A DNA stretch of 64,000 nucleotides from Saccharomycopsis crataegensis (taxonomy: Eukaryota > Ascomycota > Saccharomycetes > Ascoideales > Saccharomycopsidaceae): assembly GCF_037102585.1 (NCBI RefSeq), contig NW_027043831.1:496001-560000 (forward strand). Reading direction: 5' to 3'. Below are positions 49,365-59,826 of the stretch, piece after piece (positions within the stretch are counted from its first letter, which is position 1; each line of letters opens with the position of its first letter). The notes beneath the pieces were generated by a model. That model ran no database searches and had not been told where the DNA came from. It worked only from the letters and a program-made list of their open reading frames with translations. Made by a program: the position numbers and the translations under genes.

Positions 49365-50340
49365 TCACATACCATAGTTCAATCTGAAGATATCGTTCAA
49401 CACGTAGTACCCGTTACCTTCTGGCATCAAGTGGAACACTTGGGAGTAGTTTTGTGCGTTACGTTCTTCGTCCAACAACAATTGACCGGTAACCAACACA
49501 ATAACATCACCGTTAGCACTGGCTGGTTGGGCGTTCAAAGTGGCAATCTTGTGTTCGACACGTTGGAATGGCAAAGAAACAAGCTTTTCAATGATGCTTT
49601 GGGCCCCTTGACATTCAGAGGTTTCAAAAGTAAGCATGGAATCAGCTCTCTAAATAAATATTAGTATGACAAGTACAGCAAAACTCCATAATAAAATGAT
49701 AAATATAATTTTTCATCAACAATATTTCAATCATCACTCACGTATAAGTTACCCAATTGACTTCTGTCTTGGTCAAATTGTTTGTAGTAGAATTGGGTGA
49801 ATTCGGCTAAAATGAAATGTTAATAAGCCATCACATTGATTTTTAAACATCACTATCTGCAACAGTTATTGCCTTATTAAACAATAATTATATATCAATC
49901 ATCGCCAAAAAGAAAAAAAAAAAAGAAACAAAAAAAAGAAAAAAAGACAGTATTCAACAATACTTACTGGCAAGAGTGTTGAAATCCACTAGTTATTGTT
50001 AGTATTTTGAGATATCAAAAGATAATACAACACGCGCTAGAAAGATTTATCATGCAAGAACTAACTATGATTCATTTTAAATCAATATAATCAATCAACA
50101 TCTTTTGGACATAATCAAGAAAGTTTATCAGAGATAATTATTATTCACCTAGTGATGTTTACTATCTCTGTAATACGCCATCCATAAATCAACAGGATCA
50201 AGTCATGTTGTGTGATCTGTAGATATATAATCTAATGTCCTTGAACCTACTCCCTTTAACATCGCATGAACAGTCCTAATCTTCACAATAAATAAATTAC
50301 TTTCTATAATGAAAGTAATGGTAAAGGTAATATACGTACT
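49365..50340 (-). CDS. NTF2: NTF2, nuclear transport factor 2 (three introns, split start codon)
   Basis: The product imports Ran-GDP into the nucleus. The last coding exon (49365-49649) encodes [20 protein letters not shown], continuing to DIFRLNYGM, nearly the same as S. cerevisiae Ntf2. The previous exon (49742-49806) encodes [20 protein letters not shown] with Y. The one before is 21 nt (49968-49988, DFNTLA). Introns: 49650-49741 (donor GTGAGT, branch TACTAAT), 49807-49967 (donor GTAAGT, branch TATTAAC) and 49989-50339 (donor GTACGT at 50339, perfect TACTAAC at 49998-50004). No ATG precedes DFNTLA; the exon starts TG GAT. Joining it to the base before GTACGT (A at 50340) yields ATG GAT, so the start codon is divided A/TG. 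Coding total is 372 nt, 123 residues, against 125 in yeast. Exons 2-4 are secure; the first exon is inferred. Confidence 0.9.
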
Positions 50341-50462
50341 GTTTATATTATATTTGTATGATAAATAGTCAATTTATGTTAGAGATTTCTGATGCTAAGT
50401 AGTCCTTTTGCGTGTGTAAAATCTTTTTTTTTTTTCCTCCGTCTTCTGCGTGGGAACAGCGG

Positions 50463-50469
50463 TTACCCG
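50463..50469 (+). promoter_or_regulatory. Reb1-type site TTACCCG upstream of NTF2
   Basis: GGTTACCCGG contains the Reb1 core ~123 bp upstream of the inferred NTF2 first coding base, in a divergent promoter. The same heptamer precedes the F-box/LRR genes. Confidence 0.55.
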
Positions 50470-50490
50470 GGGTGAGATATGAACCTGTGT

Positions 50491-50518
50491 CCGGGTGTTG
50501 TGTGTCCGGGTGTTGTAT
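50491..50518 (-). promoter_or_regulatory. Tandem Rap1-like sites (ACACCCGGACAC twice)
   Basis: On the minus strand ACACCCGGACAC occurs twice, 15 bp apart. The Rap1 consensus is ACACCCRYACAY, so there is one mismatch per copy. With the adjacent Reb1 core, this looks like the upstream activating region of NTF2. Confidence 0.4.
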
Positions 50519-50725
50519 AAGCCGCATTGGTTTTCCCCAACATGAACACAAACACAAAAAGGGCATCATGTATATATATATATATATATATATCAACTAA
50601 TCTTTTCGAATTCTTTTCCTTCTTCTTGCAGGCTTAATCATGATGATTACCACAGATGTTTATTTATATATCACCACCACCCAGATAACAATATCCATTT
50701 TAAATCATTTATCATCTCATCCCCA

Positions 50726-52453
50726 ATGTTCTTAAATACCATCACTTCGTTATTAGATTTCCACAAAAAGAATGCTTCAAAGATACCATCAGCAACCCTG
50801 CCAGCGGAAATTTCCCTCCTCATTACTAATTCTTGTAATACTAATAATCAAGATAAAATAAATTCGCCAATGGAACATGAATTACACCTACCCAATTCTT
50901 CATCAATTGCCAATTCCGATAACAGTCTTAGTTTTGGTGAGCGGGTTGCCTCCTATATGTCAAAATCAAGGACACAGAAGGCTGCTTATTACAGCTTCCC
51001 CAAGCATCGTCACCGATTTGAATCTTCAATTTACTCTTCAAGTGACATAACTTCCATTACTTCCATTACTCCATCTTTCAATATTAGCAATGTCTTTGAT
51101 CGCTTTGCCAACGTTTTCAAAGGTAAAATTCTTACCAAAAAGAATTTTACATTGTTTGTCGCTGAAGTGGCAATCAATATGCTTAGTGAACAAGGAAGAA
51201 TCGGCCATCATTTGGAATTGGAGCATATCAATTCCTGTATTTATGTCCTATGGAGAACCCTAGAGCTCTGCCAACAAGGGGCAGTTATTGATATCACCAA
51301 TTGGGATTTCTGTGAACAAGCAGAAAAGTCAAGCGTTGTTGATGATGATGATAAACCGTCGATTGGGAATTTTCATGCAGTTAATGGCTCTTCAATTCCT
51401 AATAATGTTGATGATGAAGACGACAATCAAAACAACCTAGTTTCAAGTAATGATAGTCCCCAAAGAGAAGATGCAATTGTTGATAATGAACCGGTGTATG
51501 AGGCACTGATCAATGATCAGTTTAAAAACTTCAATAATTTGGAAGAATTTGTGGCCTTTGCTAATAACATTGAAACATCCAATATGCATATTGAAGCAAA
51601 AGTCGATAATTATCTTGAGCAACATCAATTAATAATTGGTGATGAATATTACATTTTCAATGACCATGGAACACACCGTGCAGACAAAGCCTTACCAGCT
51701 TGTATAACCATTGCTCTCGCGTTTGATAAGTGTGGAATCCCGATACCACAAAAAAGCCATGTACGATTTCTTGATATTTGCCTTGAAAGATATAGAGACC
51801 CACCTTATAATATCCCGAAATTTCTTGATGTGAAGATAGAGCAGTGTTGTTGTCAAGGTAAAGCTTTAGCAACTTTTGTATTTATCGCCCGCAGTTACTT
51901 CTCCAATGGGGTCCGCATTGATCAATATGAGCTTGCCGGTCTTTTACATGGAATACAAGAACAATTTGAAAAATCATGTGGGAGAAAAAATGATTCCAAA
52001 CTTGGATGGGAGGGAAATTCTTGTAGTAAAAGTCATTGTCTTTGCAAAAATTCCGGTTCTGCTAATAATTATTTATCCAATTTTCACGAGAGTTTTGCGA
52101 GTCCTATGGGGAAGGCAACAATTGAAAAATCGTTGACGATTTCAGAAAAAGGCTCTCCATTGTTGAAGAAAGGATTGCAAAAGAAGAGAAGTATTAGCAA
52201 GAAGAAGAAAAAAAAGAAGAATAAGAAGAAGAATGGTAATAAGAAGAAAGCATCAATTAGAAAGCAACCATCAACCATCAAAGGTCAAGACAAAAATATT
52301 GATGCCACTGATGAAAGTTTAACCATTCTTCCATTAGCTATGAGCTCCCCGATTGAAAAGAATCTTGAAAAAGCTAAACAAGAGAAACCAAATGAAGAGA
52401 GCCTTACCAAACGAAATCCTCCAAGAAGACTTTTACCTCACTGTTTGCTTTGA
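50726..52453 (+). CDS. Unrecognised protein with Lys-rich C-terminal region
   Basis: I do not recognise this 575-residue protein. Two segments look folded: residues ~130-190 (FDRFANVFKGKILTKKNFTL, FVAEVAINMLSEQGRIGHHL, INSCIYVLWRTLELC) and ~320-410 (ALPACITIALAFDKCGIPIP, FLDICLERYRDPPYNIPKFL, ALATFVFIARSYFSNGV). The spacing of helices in the second is faintly cyclin-like (a HRF/FLD-type helix, CLERY, then P-rich loop), but I would not call it. Between them is an acidic, Asn-rich disordered region. The last ~120 residues contain a run of Lys (ISKKKKKKKNKKKNGNKKK) that could be a nuclear or nucleolar signal. It is divergent from NTF2. Confidence 0.6.
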   Translation: MFLNTITSLLDFHKKNASKIPSATLPAEISLLITNSCNTNNQDKINSPMEHELHLPNSSSIANSDNSLSFGERVASYMSKSRTQKAAYYSFPKHRHRFESSIYSSSDITSITSITPSFNISNVFDRFANVFKGKILTKKNFTLFVAEVAINMLSEQGRIGHHLELEHINSCIYVLWRTLELCQQGAVIDITNWDFCEQAEKSSVVDDDDKPSIGNFHAVNGSSIPNNVDDEDDNQNNLVSSNDSPQREDAIVDNEPVYEALINDQFKNFNNLEEFVAFANNIETSNMHIEAKVDNYLEQHQLIIGDEYYIFNDHGTHRADKALPACITIALAFDKCGIPIPQKSHVRFLDICLERYRDPPYNIPKFLDVKIEQCCCQGKALATFVFIARSYFSNGVRIDQYELAGLLHGIQEQFEKSCGRKNDSKLGWEGNSCSKSHCLCKNSGSANNYLSNFHESFASPMGKATIEKSLTISEKGSPLLKKGLQKKRSISKKKKKKKNKKKNGNKKKASIRKQPSTIKGQDKNIDATDESLTILPLAMSSPIEKNLEKAKQEKPNEESLTKRNPPRRLLPHCLL

Positions 52454-53465
52454 CTTACCGCATACCTGGGTTGTTCTAAGGTGCCAAGAGCAGTGTAGAT
52501 CTTGTAGAGTTTTCATTAAAATTGGCATAAATTGGAGGGAGCAAAAAGAGATACTGTATATACTCCATTAATAATATATTCTGACACTACTAAATAACTA
52601 ATAACCACAACAACAATAATAATCACAGTAATAATAATAACGGTAATAAGCAATATGACGATAGCGACCCAGGGCTGCATGACCAGAGGGTGTATACAAG
52701 TCATTTTATTTCGAATTTTATTAAAAAGCACGAAGATTTCTTATTTATGTATTAGCTATTATTAGCAACCCTTTTCCTGCTGTCATTATCGGTATCTACC
52801 AATTCAACTCAATTCTCTCCCATCTTCGATAAAATTGTCAGGAATTCAAAAACAAAACCAAAAAATTGTTTCCCTCATCGCACATCGTCAAAAAAAAAAA
52901 AAAAAAAAAAAGTCCCTTAATTTTCAGTGGAAGGGCTGAATCGGAATTATTTTACCACAAAAACCCGCAATTCTTTATATTATATTCAACAAAAATAAAT
53001 TACAATTCAAAAAGCATTTCTTTGAAACTATTGGATTGCCACAGTCATTCTCAGAAGGTGAGGCACGATAGTTTCATACAAGATAAGATAACTTACAAAT
53101 TTAGACCCTCATCTACATTGGGATCTTCCTGACAATCTGGGATCTGAATTGTTATTTTGATATATTTGCCCCATTCTGGAGGAAATTTCAGAAGAAGAAT
53201 AATAAAAACAAGAAGGGAAGAAAGTCTCCAATTTCTCGTTCAGGGTCCAATTCACTTTTTTTATTTTTTTATTTTTTTTTTTTATTTTTTTTTTCTCGCT
53301 ATTATAGAAAGATCCTTGGCATTGGGAGAGATTATTTCTTGATATCATCACATCATCATCTTTGGGCGTGCGTGTTTTGGTATCCTTTTCCAATCTTGAG
53401 ACAACATTCTCTGTCATTCTAATTGATCCCTTTCTGTTTATTCATTTGTTTAGTATTGCTTTGCG
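52454..53465. other. Spacer upstream of PRR1
   Basis: About 1 kb. It has an A-run (52890-52910), ATTTTTTTATTTTT tracts (53256-53293) and otherwise ordinary DNA. No supported gene; short frames here do not look protein-like. Confidence 0.5.
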
Positions 53466-53550
53466 ATGTCCTATAGAGATGCGGTACCCGATACCCATTC
53501 TAAACCCAAGACCTTACTCCTTAGCCTCGATATACCCAACCATGTTCTTC

Positions 53551-53584
<34 letters not shown>

Positions 53585-54451
53585 TCTGACCATCGCTGCT
53601 ACTACCACCACCATGGATTCCATCTCTCCGCCACTTCTTGACTCTCCATACTATCACCTCTCACCTCCCACTGTGTTCAATCCTGCTGCTGCTGCTCCTC
53701 TTCCTCAACGAACCCGGTCAATCGGCTCTAATAAATCAGTGGTATCGAGTGGCTCTTCCTCGACGTCGCCGTTGAAAAGATCAGACTCGTTAAGACTGAA
53801 CAATTCATCATTGGGATCCCCGGTGGTGTTATCGATAACTGGGCTTCCTTCGCCAATAACGTTTGAAAGCCCTGGAAGGAGAATTCTTCTGGAGAATCAT
53901 CATTCGACGATCCCCATGGGGTTCCCAGGGGAGGATTCGACGAAATCATCACCGCAGAAGAAATCAGGATTACGATCGTTTATTCAGGCCGAGGCTAAGT
54001 CCATGGGGGATGTGCCATCACTATCGTCATCTACGAAGGAAATTGAGGGAAATCATGGGCCATCATTATCATCAGCTACAAAAGAACCTAAGGGAAATCA
54101 AATTACCGAAGCTAAATCAATGGATAATGGATCTGCAATGGTGAAAGAGACCGGGAGAAATCAAATTACCAACCAGACAATAATAGGCCAAGCAAATGTT
54201 ATAGACCAAACAATACGCCAGGCAAATACCATTGGCCACACACCTTCTACCAAAAAATTCAACAATTCTTCGGAGTGTCGCCACCACCATAACGAACATG
54301 GAATCCCATCATCGATCCAAGTTTCAAAAACCCCGGCAAATCATCAGAGAATCGTATCAACATTTGAAAATCGGATCCATCCTCCTCCAATCACCGGTCC
54401 CAAAAAGATTGCGATGATCGATAACAATCGCCCTAATGACCCGGTAATACC

Positions 54452-54484
<33 letters not shown>

Positions 54485-55967
54485 TACATCACTTCCTCAG
54501 AAAAGATTTTTTTCTACTCCATTGCCTCGCGATTCAACTTTGATCTCTGCGGTACTCAACCATGATTCGAAATTTGGTACCATCAATGATTCGGCAATCA
54601 AACGAGAACAAGGGTCTGCCACCAATGATAATGAGACAATTGTTGTTCAAGATACCAATACTAACCAACAACACGCGATTTTCACCGGACATGATCTTCA
54701 AGGTACTTCTCGTCGATGGGGAAACCTAAAAGTATTGGGGAAAGGATCATTCAGTACGGTATTTCTTGGAAAATTAATCACCGATAATCATAATAATCAT
54801 AATAATCATAATCATAATAATAATAATAATAATCATAATAATCATAGTAATAATAATAATGGAAAAGGTTTTCCTCAATTAGCGGCAGTGAAAGTGACGG
54901 AGTTTCCCAAAAGCACCACTCCTCAAGATTCAGCAAATCGCGCCAGACTAAAATCCAGTCTACAGAGAGAACTTGAAATCATGATGGAATGCGACCATTT
55001 GGGAATCATCAAGTGTTTGGCCACCGGTGATGATGACAGCAATGATGATGATTTCTCTCCGGCTTATAACACCATCATGCTCACTTATTGCCCCGGTGGA
55101 GATCTTTTTGAATTCGCCTCGACTTGTCGATCGAGAATCCGGCCTTTTTTATTAGAAAGAATCTTTGCCGAAGTGGTCGCCGCCATAAGTTATCTTCATT
55201 CGCAATTTGTGGTGCATCGGGATATCAAGCTAGAGAACGTCCTTGTCAATATCCCCATTGATCAACTTCTCCAATACAATGAAGGGCACATCATCCCAGA
55301 GGCCGCCAACAATCATAATAATCACCACCGTCACTCTCTTGTGACTCTGCCAATTATCACGATCACCGACTTTGGATTACTGAAGAAAGTTGACCCGTCC
55401 AATATCCTACTCGAAACCCGTTGTGGATCAGAAGATTACGTGGCCCCGGAACTTCTCATGGGAATGCCGTATGATGGACGACAAACCGATACTTGGGCCC
55501 TTGGAGTGTTACTATATGCGTTAATGGAAGGACGACTCCCATTTGACCCGCCTCCACCGACCATCAATCCCATCACGGGAACCATCAGGAACCCCAGAGT
55601 GAGGTCACGGACGGCGCACCGAATTGCAAGAATTGAATGGAATTGGTATTTCTTCAAAGAGGAAAATGGCGAAGAACCTGAGGATCCTGGTATGGAAGGA
55701 AACGGTGGCCCCACCACTGAACTGTTGTTGTCACTGCTGCTGCTGCTGCTGCTGACTAAAGACCATTCGATGATGATGAATGATTCGGTACCAAATTCTC
55801 CAACCATGAACCATTACCAGTACCGGTACGACAAAAGGTTTTGGAGCGAGGCAAAGAAAATCATCAAGAATACGTTGATTAAAAGGGACAAACGATGGAC
55901 CGCAAACCAGGTGTTGCATACCCCATGGTGCTGGGATGCGTTGCCGAGGGAATTGAAACAGAATTGA
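53466..55967 (+). CDS. PRR1: PRR1-like Ser/Thr protein kinase
   Basis: The 833-residue protein has a long Ser-rich regulatory N-terminus (~1-410) and a C-terminal kinase domain. Glycine loop LGKGSFSTVFLGK, ATP-binding Lys476 (LAAVKV), catalytic HRDIKLEN (Asp586), DFG (Asp635), activation/APE region RCGSEDYVAPELLMGMPYDG. The block DTWALGVLLYALMEGRLPFD followed by RSRTAHRIARIEWNWYFF matches yeast Prr1, a kinase that restrains pheromone-pathway output, and its close relatives Prr2/Npr1. The N-lobe has a ~30-residue Asn/His insert between the glycine loop and Lys476, and another insert before DFG. Poly-Ser runs come from TCA repeats. The first ATG (53466) is used; a second at 53613 (MDSISPPLLDSPYYH) is possible. 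Confidence 0.88.
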
Positions 55968-56878
55968 TGTTTTTTTGGTGTAATATATTATAGAGAACTA
56001 AATAAGAATTTGTGAGCTTATCTTTTTTCACCGTTGTATATAAATCTGTATGTTTTTTTTTTGGCTAGCATTTGTTTAATACTATATAGATCTTTTATTA
56101 TTTTAGTTGACTAAGATTTCTTTAATACTGGACAGATCTTCTATTATATTGGGCTAAGGTTTCTTTTTCAATGGTACATGGATTGTGGTTGGCGATTTAT
56201 TTTTCTTGGATGGTTTATTGTGACCCACCATGTGTAATTCTCTAGGTCGATCATCTTAGGTAAAATTAACTTCAATTAGCTCGACATTTATTATTTCAAA
56301 TCCATGATTTTTATATTCATTAAAATTAAAAATTCTCAGCCACACAATACGTATTTGGTGCCCTAATATATCAATGAAATACCAAGGATCTTCTTGCCAG
56401 CAAGAGTCCTATTTCATTAATTTTCAATGTTTGGAAAAATCATTATTTTTCAATAATTTAATTGACTGAATGATTGTTACTATTGCTACCCCCATATGGT
56501 GCTTCTCCTTATTCTGCTCCAGAAAGCTACACTGTAACCACCGACTTGGGAAGAATGAGTACTGCATTTAATACCAGCTGCGTTGGCAACTTCAGATGAA
56601 GCATAGATCAAGGGGGTACCAGAGTCCAGCAAATCTGGGTAGGAAGTGGAGGCAAAAGTGTTATCACCGGATTTGGTGTTGTCACCTATATTGAAAACAA
56701 ATCCACTGTAGTTCATACTTTTACTCTTGTTAAGTATTATGCTACCCCAAATCCTGTGTAATCGTTCCTATTAAGAAACCCAATGTCCCTCCCTCTATAA
56801 ATTAATATTAAACAGCTCGCATTCTTCTTATCTTTATAATCCGCATGATAACCTTTCAAAATCAACTCTATAATAAAA
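55968..56878. other. Convergent spacer containing a protease-gene relic
   Basis: About 910 bp between the 3' ends of PRR1 and the dynactin p25 gene. Apart from the aspartyl-protease relic (56500-56716) it is AT-rich with repeats of TTTCTTTAATACTGG/ACAGATCTT type (56085-56135). No intact gene. Confidence 0.55.
56500..56716 (-). pseudogene. Relic of a secreted aspartyl protease gene
   Basis: On the minus strand this stretch reads FVFNIGDNTKSGDNTFASTS, YPDLLDSGTPLIYASSEVAN, AAGIKCSTHSSQVGGYS. It aligns directly with FFVNLDGVKSGDNTFASTSY through SSQVGGYT of the intact protease at 29711-30934 (the second catalytic Asp region), including high DNA identity. Only ~70 codons survive; the first catalytic motif, signal peptide and C-terminus are absent nearby. 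Several differences (NIGDNT insert, DSGTP for DSGTT) suggest it came from a diverged paralogue rather than directly from the copy 26 kb away. Confidence 0.88.
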
Positions 56879-57541
56879 TCAATAATTCAATGTAAACATC
56901 CCATCATCATCTTCATCTTTTTTTTTTTCTTCTTCTTCTTCTTCTTGTTCTTCTTGTTCTTCTTGTTCTTTCCATCCAATCCCCAAATACAATTCCCTAG
57001 CTTTTTCCTCAATGAGCTTTCTAAACCCATGGGGCAAATCCCTCACTTTAATCTCCAGTGCTGCTGATCCTTCGACATAACTATACGGAGGGATCACCAT
57101 TCTATCAGGAACCACAGTTCCTGCCTTGATTACCACCATATTCGACACCACACACATATTCCCAATCCGACAATTCTCTTCCATCATCACTCGACTACCG
57201 ATCACCGCACTCTTCACCACGGTTCCTTGGCCCACCATTACAAATGATCCGATCTTTGACGGACCATGGACCCTGATCATTTTACCAGAGCTGGTTTTCT
57301 TAATTCCTAATATTGGAGGAGTCACCATTGACTGTTTGTGGAAGAAACAGTATTTCCCCACCACCAATGCTGCTGCCGGTTGTTGTTGTTGTGGTTGTTT
57401 ATGAAGCATCACGTCGCCATTGATGGTGGCCTGGGGACAAATAGTGGTGAACCCCGCCAAGAGGATGTTCGAGGCCCCTTGAACTCTGCTATTTTTGGAG
57501 ATCCGGTTGCCTGAAGCAGTTTCTATCCATTGCTTATCCAT
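56879..57541 (-). CDS. Dynactin subunit p25 (DCTN5-like), left-handed beta-helix
   Basis: The 220-residue protein starts MDKQWIETASGNRISKNSRV, the characteristic dynactin p25 N-terminus (xETASGNxxSRxSxxxGxxNI). Hexapeptide-type repeats of a left-handed beta-helix follow: GASNILLAGFTTICPQATIN, VRGxx-like turns, GPSKIGSFVMVGQGTVVKSA, VIGSRVMMEENCRIGNMCVV. It ends IKAGTVVPDRMVIPPYSYVE with an LYLG helix. In the dynactin complex p25 forms part of the pointed-end cap that recruits cargo to dynein. An insert around residues 55-70 is Gln-rich, and the C-terminus has Glu/Lys runs. I chose the ATG at 57541; upstream in-frame sequence is hydrophobic and homopolymer-derived. Divergent from the NKP2-like gene across 192 bp. 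Confidence 0.88.
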   Translation of the reverse strand: MDKQWIETASGNRISKNSRVQGASNILLAGFTTICPQATINGDVMLHKQPQQQQPAAALVVGKYCFFHKQSMVTPPILGIKKTSSGKMIRVHGPSKIGSFVMVGQGTVVKSAVIGSRVMMEENCRIGNMCVVSNMVVIKAGTVVPDRMVIPPYSYVEGSAALEIKVRDLPHGFRKLIEEKARELYLGIGWKEQEEQEEQEEEEEEKKKDEDDDGMFTLNY

Positions 57542-57733
57542 ATTATGTCTAGTATCCGATGGTATATCGTCAAATATATATATATATATATAAATGTGTG
57601 GAAATGATTTTTCAGGTGTCAAAAAAAAAAAACAAAAAAAACCTCCCAGATAAAAAAAAATACTAATATAAAAACAATTTTCTACAATAATAAATTTACA
57701 ATATCTCTTGCCAAATGACAATTCCTTGTGACC

Positions 57734-58213
57734 ATGGACATCACATCAAAGAACCTTCTTCGATCATTTCTCATTGCCAACACTAATTCTCCAACGATCT
57801 TGACCTCGAAAGAGAAGTTCATCCAAGCATTGCCCAAATCAATTGACCCCATCATTGCCGATGAATTATTCGAATTGGTACTTCTTTGGAACCAAGAGAG
57901 AATCAATAGAATGGAAAACAACATCTCACTAGAATTCAACGTTCCGGAAGTGACGGTCCCTAAAGGCCTGAACAACGATATAGTCGATCAACGGCTCACG
58001 CTTAATGAATTGGTGCAACAGATGACGAAACTTGATGGGATTTTGAAATTACAAACAAAGGAGATCGATAATGAGATTTCTCGAGAGTTGGCAATATTAC
58101 AAGAGCTGGTGGGATCACTTTCGGATCTCAAATTCGGTAAATCCACATCAAGCAACAGTTTCAACCAAGCGATCGAGGAGTTGGCAGAATTTGACGAGTT
58201 GGTGAAGCAGTAG
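57734..58213 (+). CDS. NKP2: NKP2/Cnl2-like kinetochore protein
   Basis: The 159-residue protein is mostly helical and close in length to yeast Nkp2 (153). The N-terminal pattern NLLRSFLIANTNSPTILTSK, then EKFIQALPKSI, LFELVLLWNQERINRMENNI, fits the Cnl2/NKP2 family, which belongs to the inner-kinetochore CCAN (Ctf19/COMA-associated) complex. The rest is coiled-coil-like. The start is ATG 57734 (MDITSKN). It lies tail to tail with TAD3 and head to head with the dynactin p25 gene. The family call rests on short motifs, so it is moderate; another small coiled-coil kinetochore or Dam1-type protein is the alternative. Confidence 0.7.
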   Translation: MDITSKNLLRSFLIANTNSPTILTSKEKFIQALPKSIDPIIADELFELVLLWNQERINRMENNISLEFNVPEVTVPKGLNNDIVDQRLTLNELVQQMTKLDGILKLQTKEIDNEISRELAILQELVGSLSDLKFGKSTSSNSFNQAIEELAEFDELVKQ

Positions 58214-58476
58214 ACATACAGTTTGGCAAACTTTGACTAGTTGGTAAGAAATTGGTGGACACTGAGATATCATTATAGAATAGAATTGAGGGAGGGGGGA
58301 TGGGGAGTTGATGTTACCAGTACTCCAGCTCAATGATGATTGATATTATTAACGTTCTATCTTCGATGATCACAGATTCTACTTTAATTGACTACGGATT
58401 CTTCTTCTTCTTCTTCTTCTTCTTCATCATCATAAAAGGGGTTTTCATTATTATTACAAAAAGATTCACCTCATTA

Positions 58477-59624
58477 TCATACAAACAAATTATCATCAAT
58501 CACTGGAACCGTCTGGAGTAATTCTGGATCACACCATTTGAAACTATGGAATGCCCAATTCAATTGTCGGCTCTGATGGATACAATACCCTTTGGCACTA
58601 TCGGGAGCAATCGCCCCGGTCTTTGGACTAGGTTTCAAATAAAACAATCTTCGGATCCTCGAATGGACTAAAGCCATACAACAATAAGAACATGGTTCGT
58701 GGGTGGTGTACACGTCGTATCCAACACAGAGATACTTCTTGGAGGACTCATCATCGACATCATCATTATTTGCTTCTTCATCGTCATCTTCTTCGCCACG
58801 CCTCTGCACTTCATTCGCGGCAACTCTGCCTACGCAATTGATAACACTATGGTGTAGGATATGTTTGAATCGTTCATCATGGGCCGTGGCGAGGATTTGC
58901 TTGTTTTCGGGATCGTATAGTCTGGTGACAATTGGTAACTTCAAAAAAAAAAAAAAAAAAAATGTTAGTATTTGAATAGAATGAGTATTCATAGAGAACT
59001 GAATAAATAATTATCACTCAATGAACAGAGAGATTAATAAAATATAATCAGATATCAAATAATACATACCTCACCATTATCCTTTTGAATCTTTGCAATC
59101 TCAATAATATCCCGTAAGTTCTGGGAGATTTCCAACATATCAAACACTTCCTGATTCAACTGCTGGATATTTGGATCGCCTTTCCAAATCACCGGCCAGT
59201 ACTGTTTGGAATTATCTTTGGCTTCTTCTTGGGTCACCGGAGGGTATTTTGGCACCGATACTTCCACGATATCGTCCATCGAGTGTATCTCCAATTCCTG
59301 GTGGACCTCATCATCAGCACATAACATTTCAAATACCTGGTGCTTGGTAACTTCATCAGCCATAGCCACCAATCCTTGAAGTTGTGATTTATTGGTCTGG
59401 CTTTTCCTAAGTTTCTTCAAATGATCCATCCCCGTAGTCGTAGTATGGTTCTTGAGAAACGTTATGAAGACCATGGATTTCCTGGCCGGGATGATCACCA
59501 GCCATGCCTTGGTGAGTTCCACCAGGTCGCTGTGGGTTCTAATACGGCCTGGCAATATTTGCTGGAATGAGCCATTGATCACCAAGGTCTTTGGATCGAT
59601 ATCCAACAGTTTCTTGTTGGCCAT
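58477..59624 (-). CDS. TAD3: TAD3, non-catalytic subunit of the tRNA A34 deaminase (one intron)
   Basis: With Tad2 this protein forms the enzyme that makes inosine at the wobble position of tRNAs. Exon 1 is 59070-59624 (185 codons). The intron is 58939-59069 (131 nt; donor GTATGT, perfect branch TACTAAC at 58964-58970, T18 tract, acceptor AAG). Exon 2 is 58477-58938, total 338 residues. The C-terminal cytidine-deaminase fold has HHSVINCVGR (His215, Val217) and THEPCSYCCMALVHSRIRR (Cys268, Cys271). The usual catalytic Glu of HAE is Val here, as known for Tad3, so it is structural. KQYWPVIWKGDPN matches the family. An acidic loop (EEDDDEEANNDDVDDE) is inserted before YLCVGYDVY. Divergent from telomerase across 202 bp. 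Confidence 0.95.
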
Positions 59625-59826
59625 GGGTGATTATTTTGTGGATTCTTTGGTGAATATATTACCATTATTATGGTGATTCCCAAATTTTTCACGCTTTTTT
59701 TTTTTATTTTTTTTTTTATTTTTTATTCCCTAAACGTCAAAAGAAGTGTATCGATACTCATACATTGGATAGATACTATCAAATGTATCATCACATAGAG
59801 CTTGGATCATTTGAGAAAGAGTACTA

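Larger units (their letters stand above)
50341..50725. other. Divergent promoter of NTF2 and the Lys-rich protein gene
   Basis: This 385-bp spacer holds a Reb1-type TTACCCG (50463-50469) and two tandem copies of GTGTCCGGGTGTTGTGT-like sequence (50491-50518). The reverse complement of those copies, ACACCCGGACAC, is close to the Rap1 site. It also has an (AT)n run (50571-50594). The 5' non-coding exon of NTF2 must lie at its left edge. Confidence 0.6.

Noticed and set aside
49989-50339. snoRNA inside the first NTF2 intron
   Set aside because: No matching C and D boxes with a terminal stem could be found on the transcribed strand.
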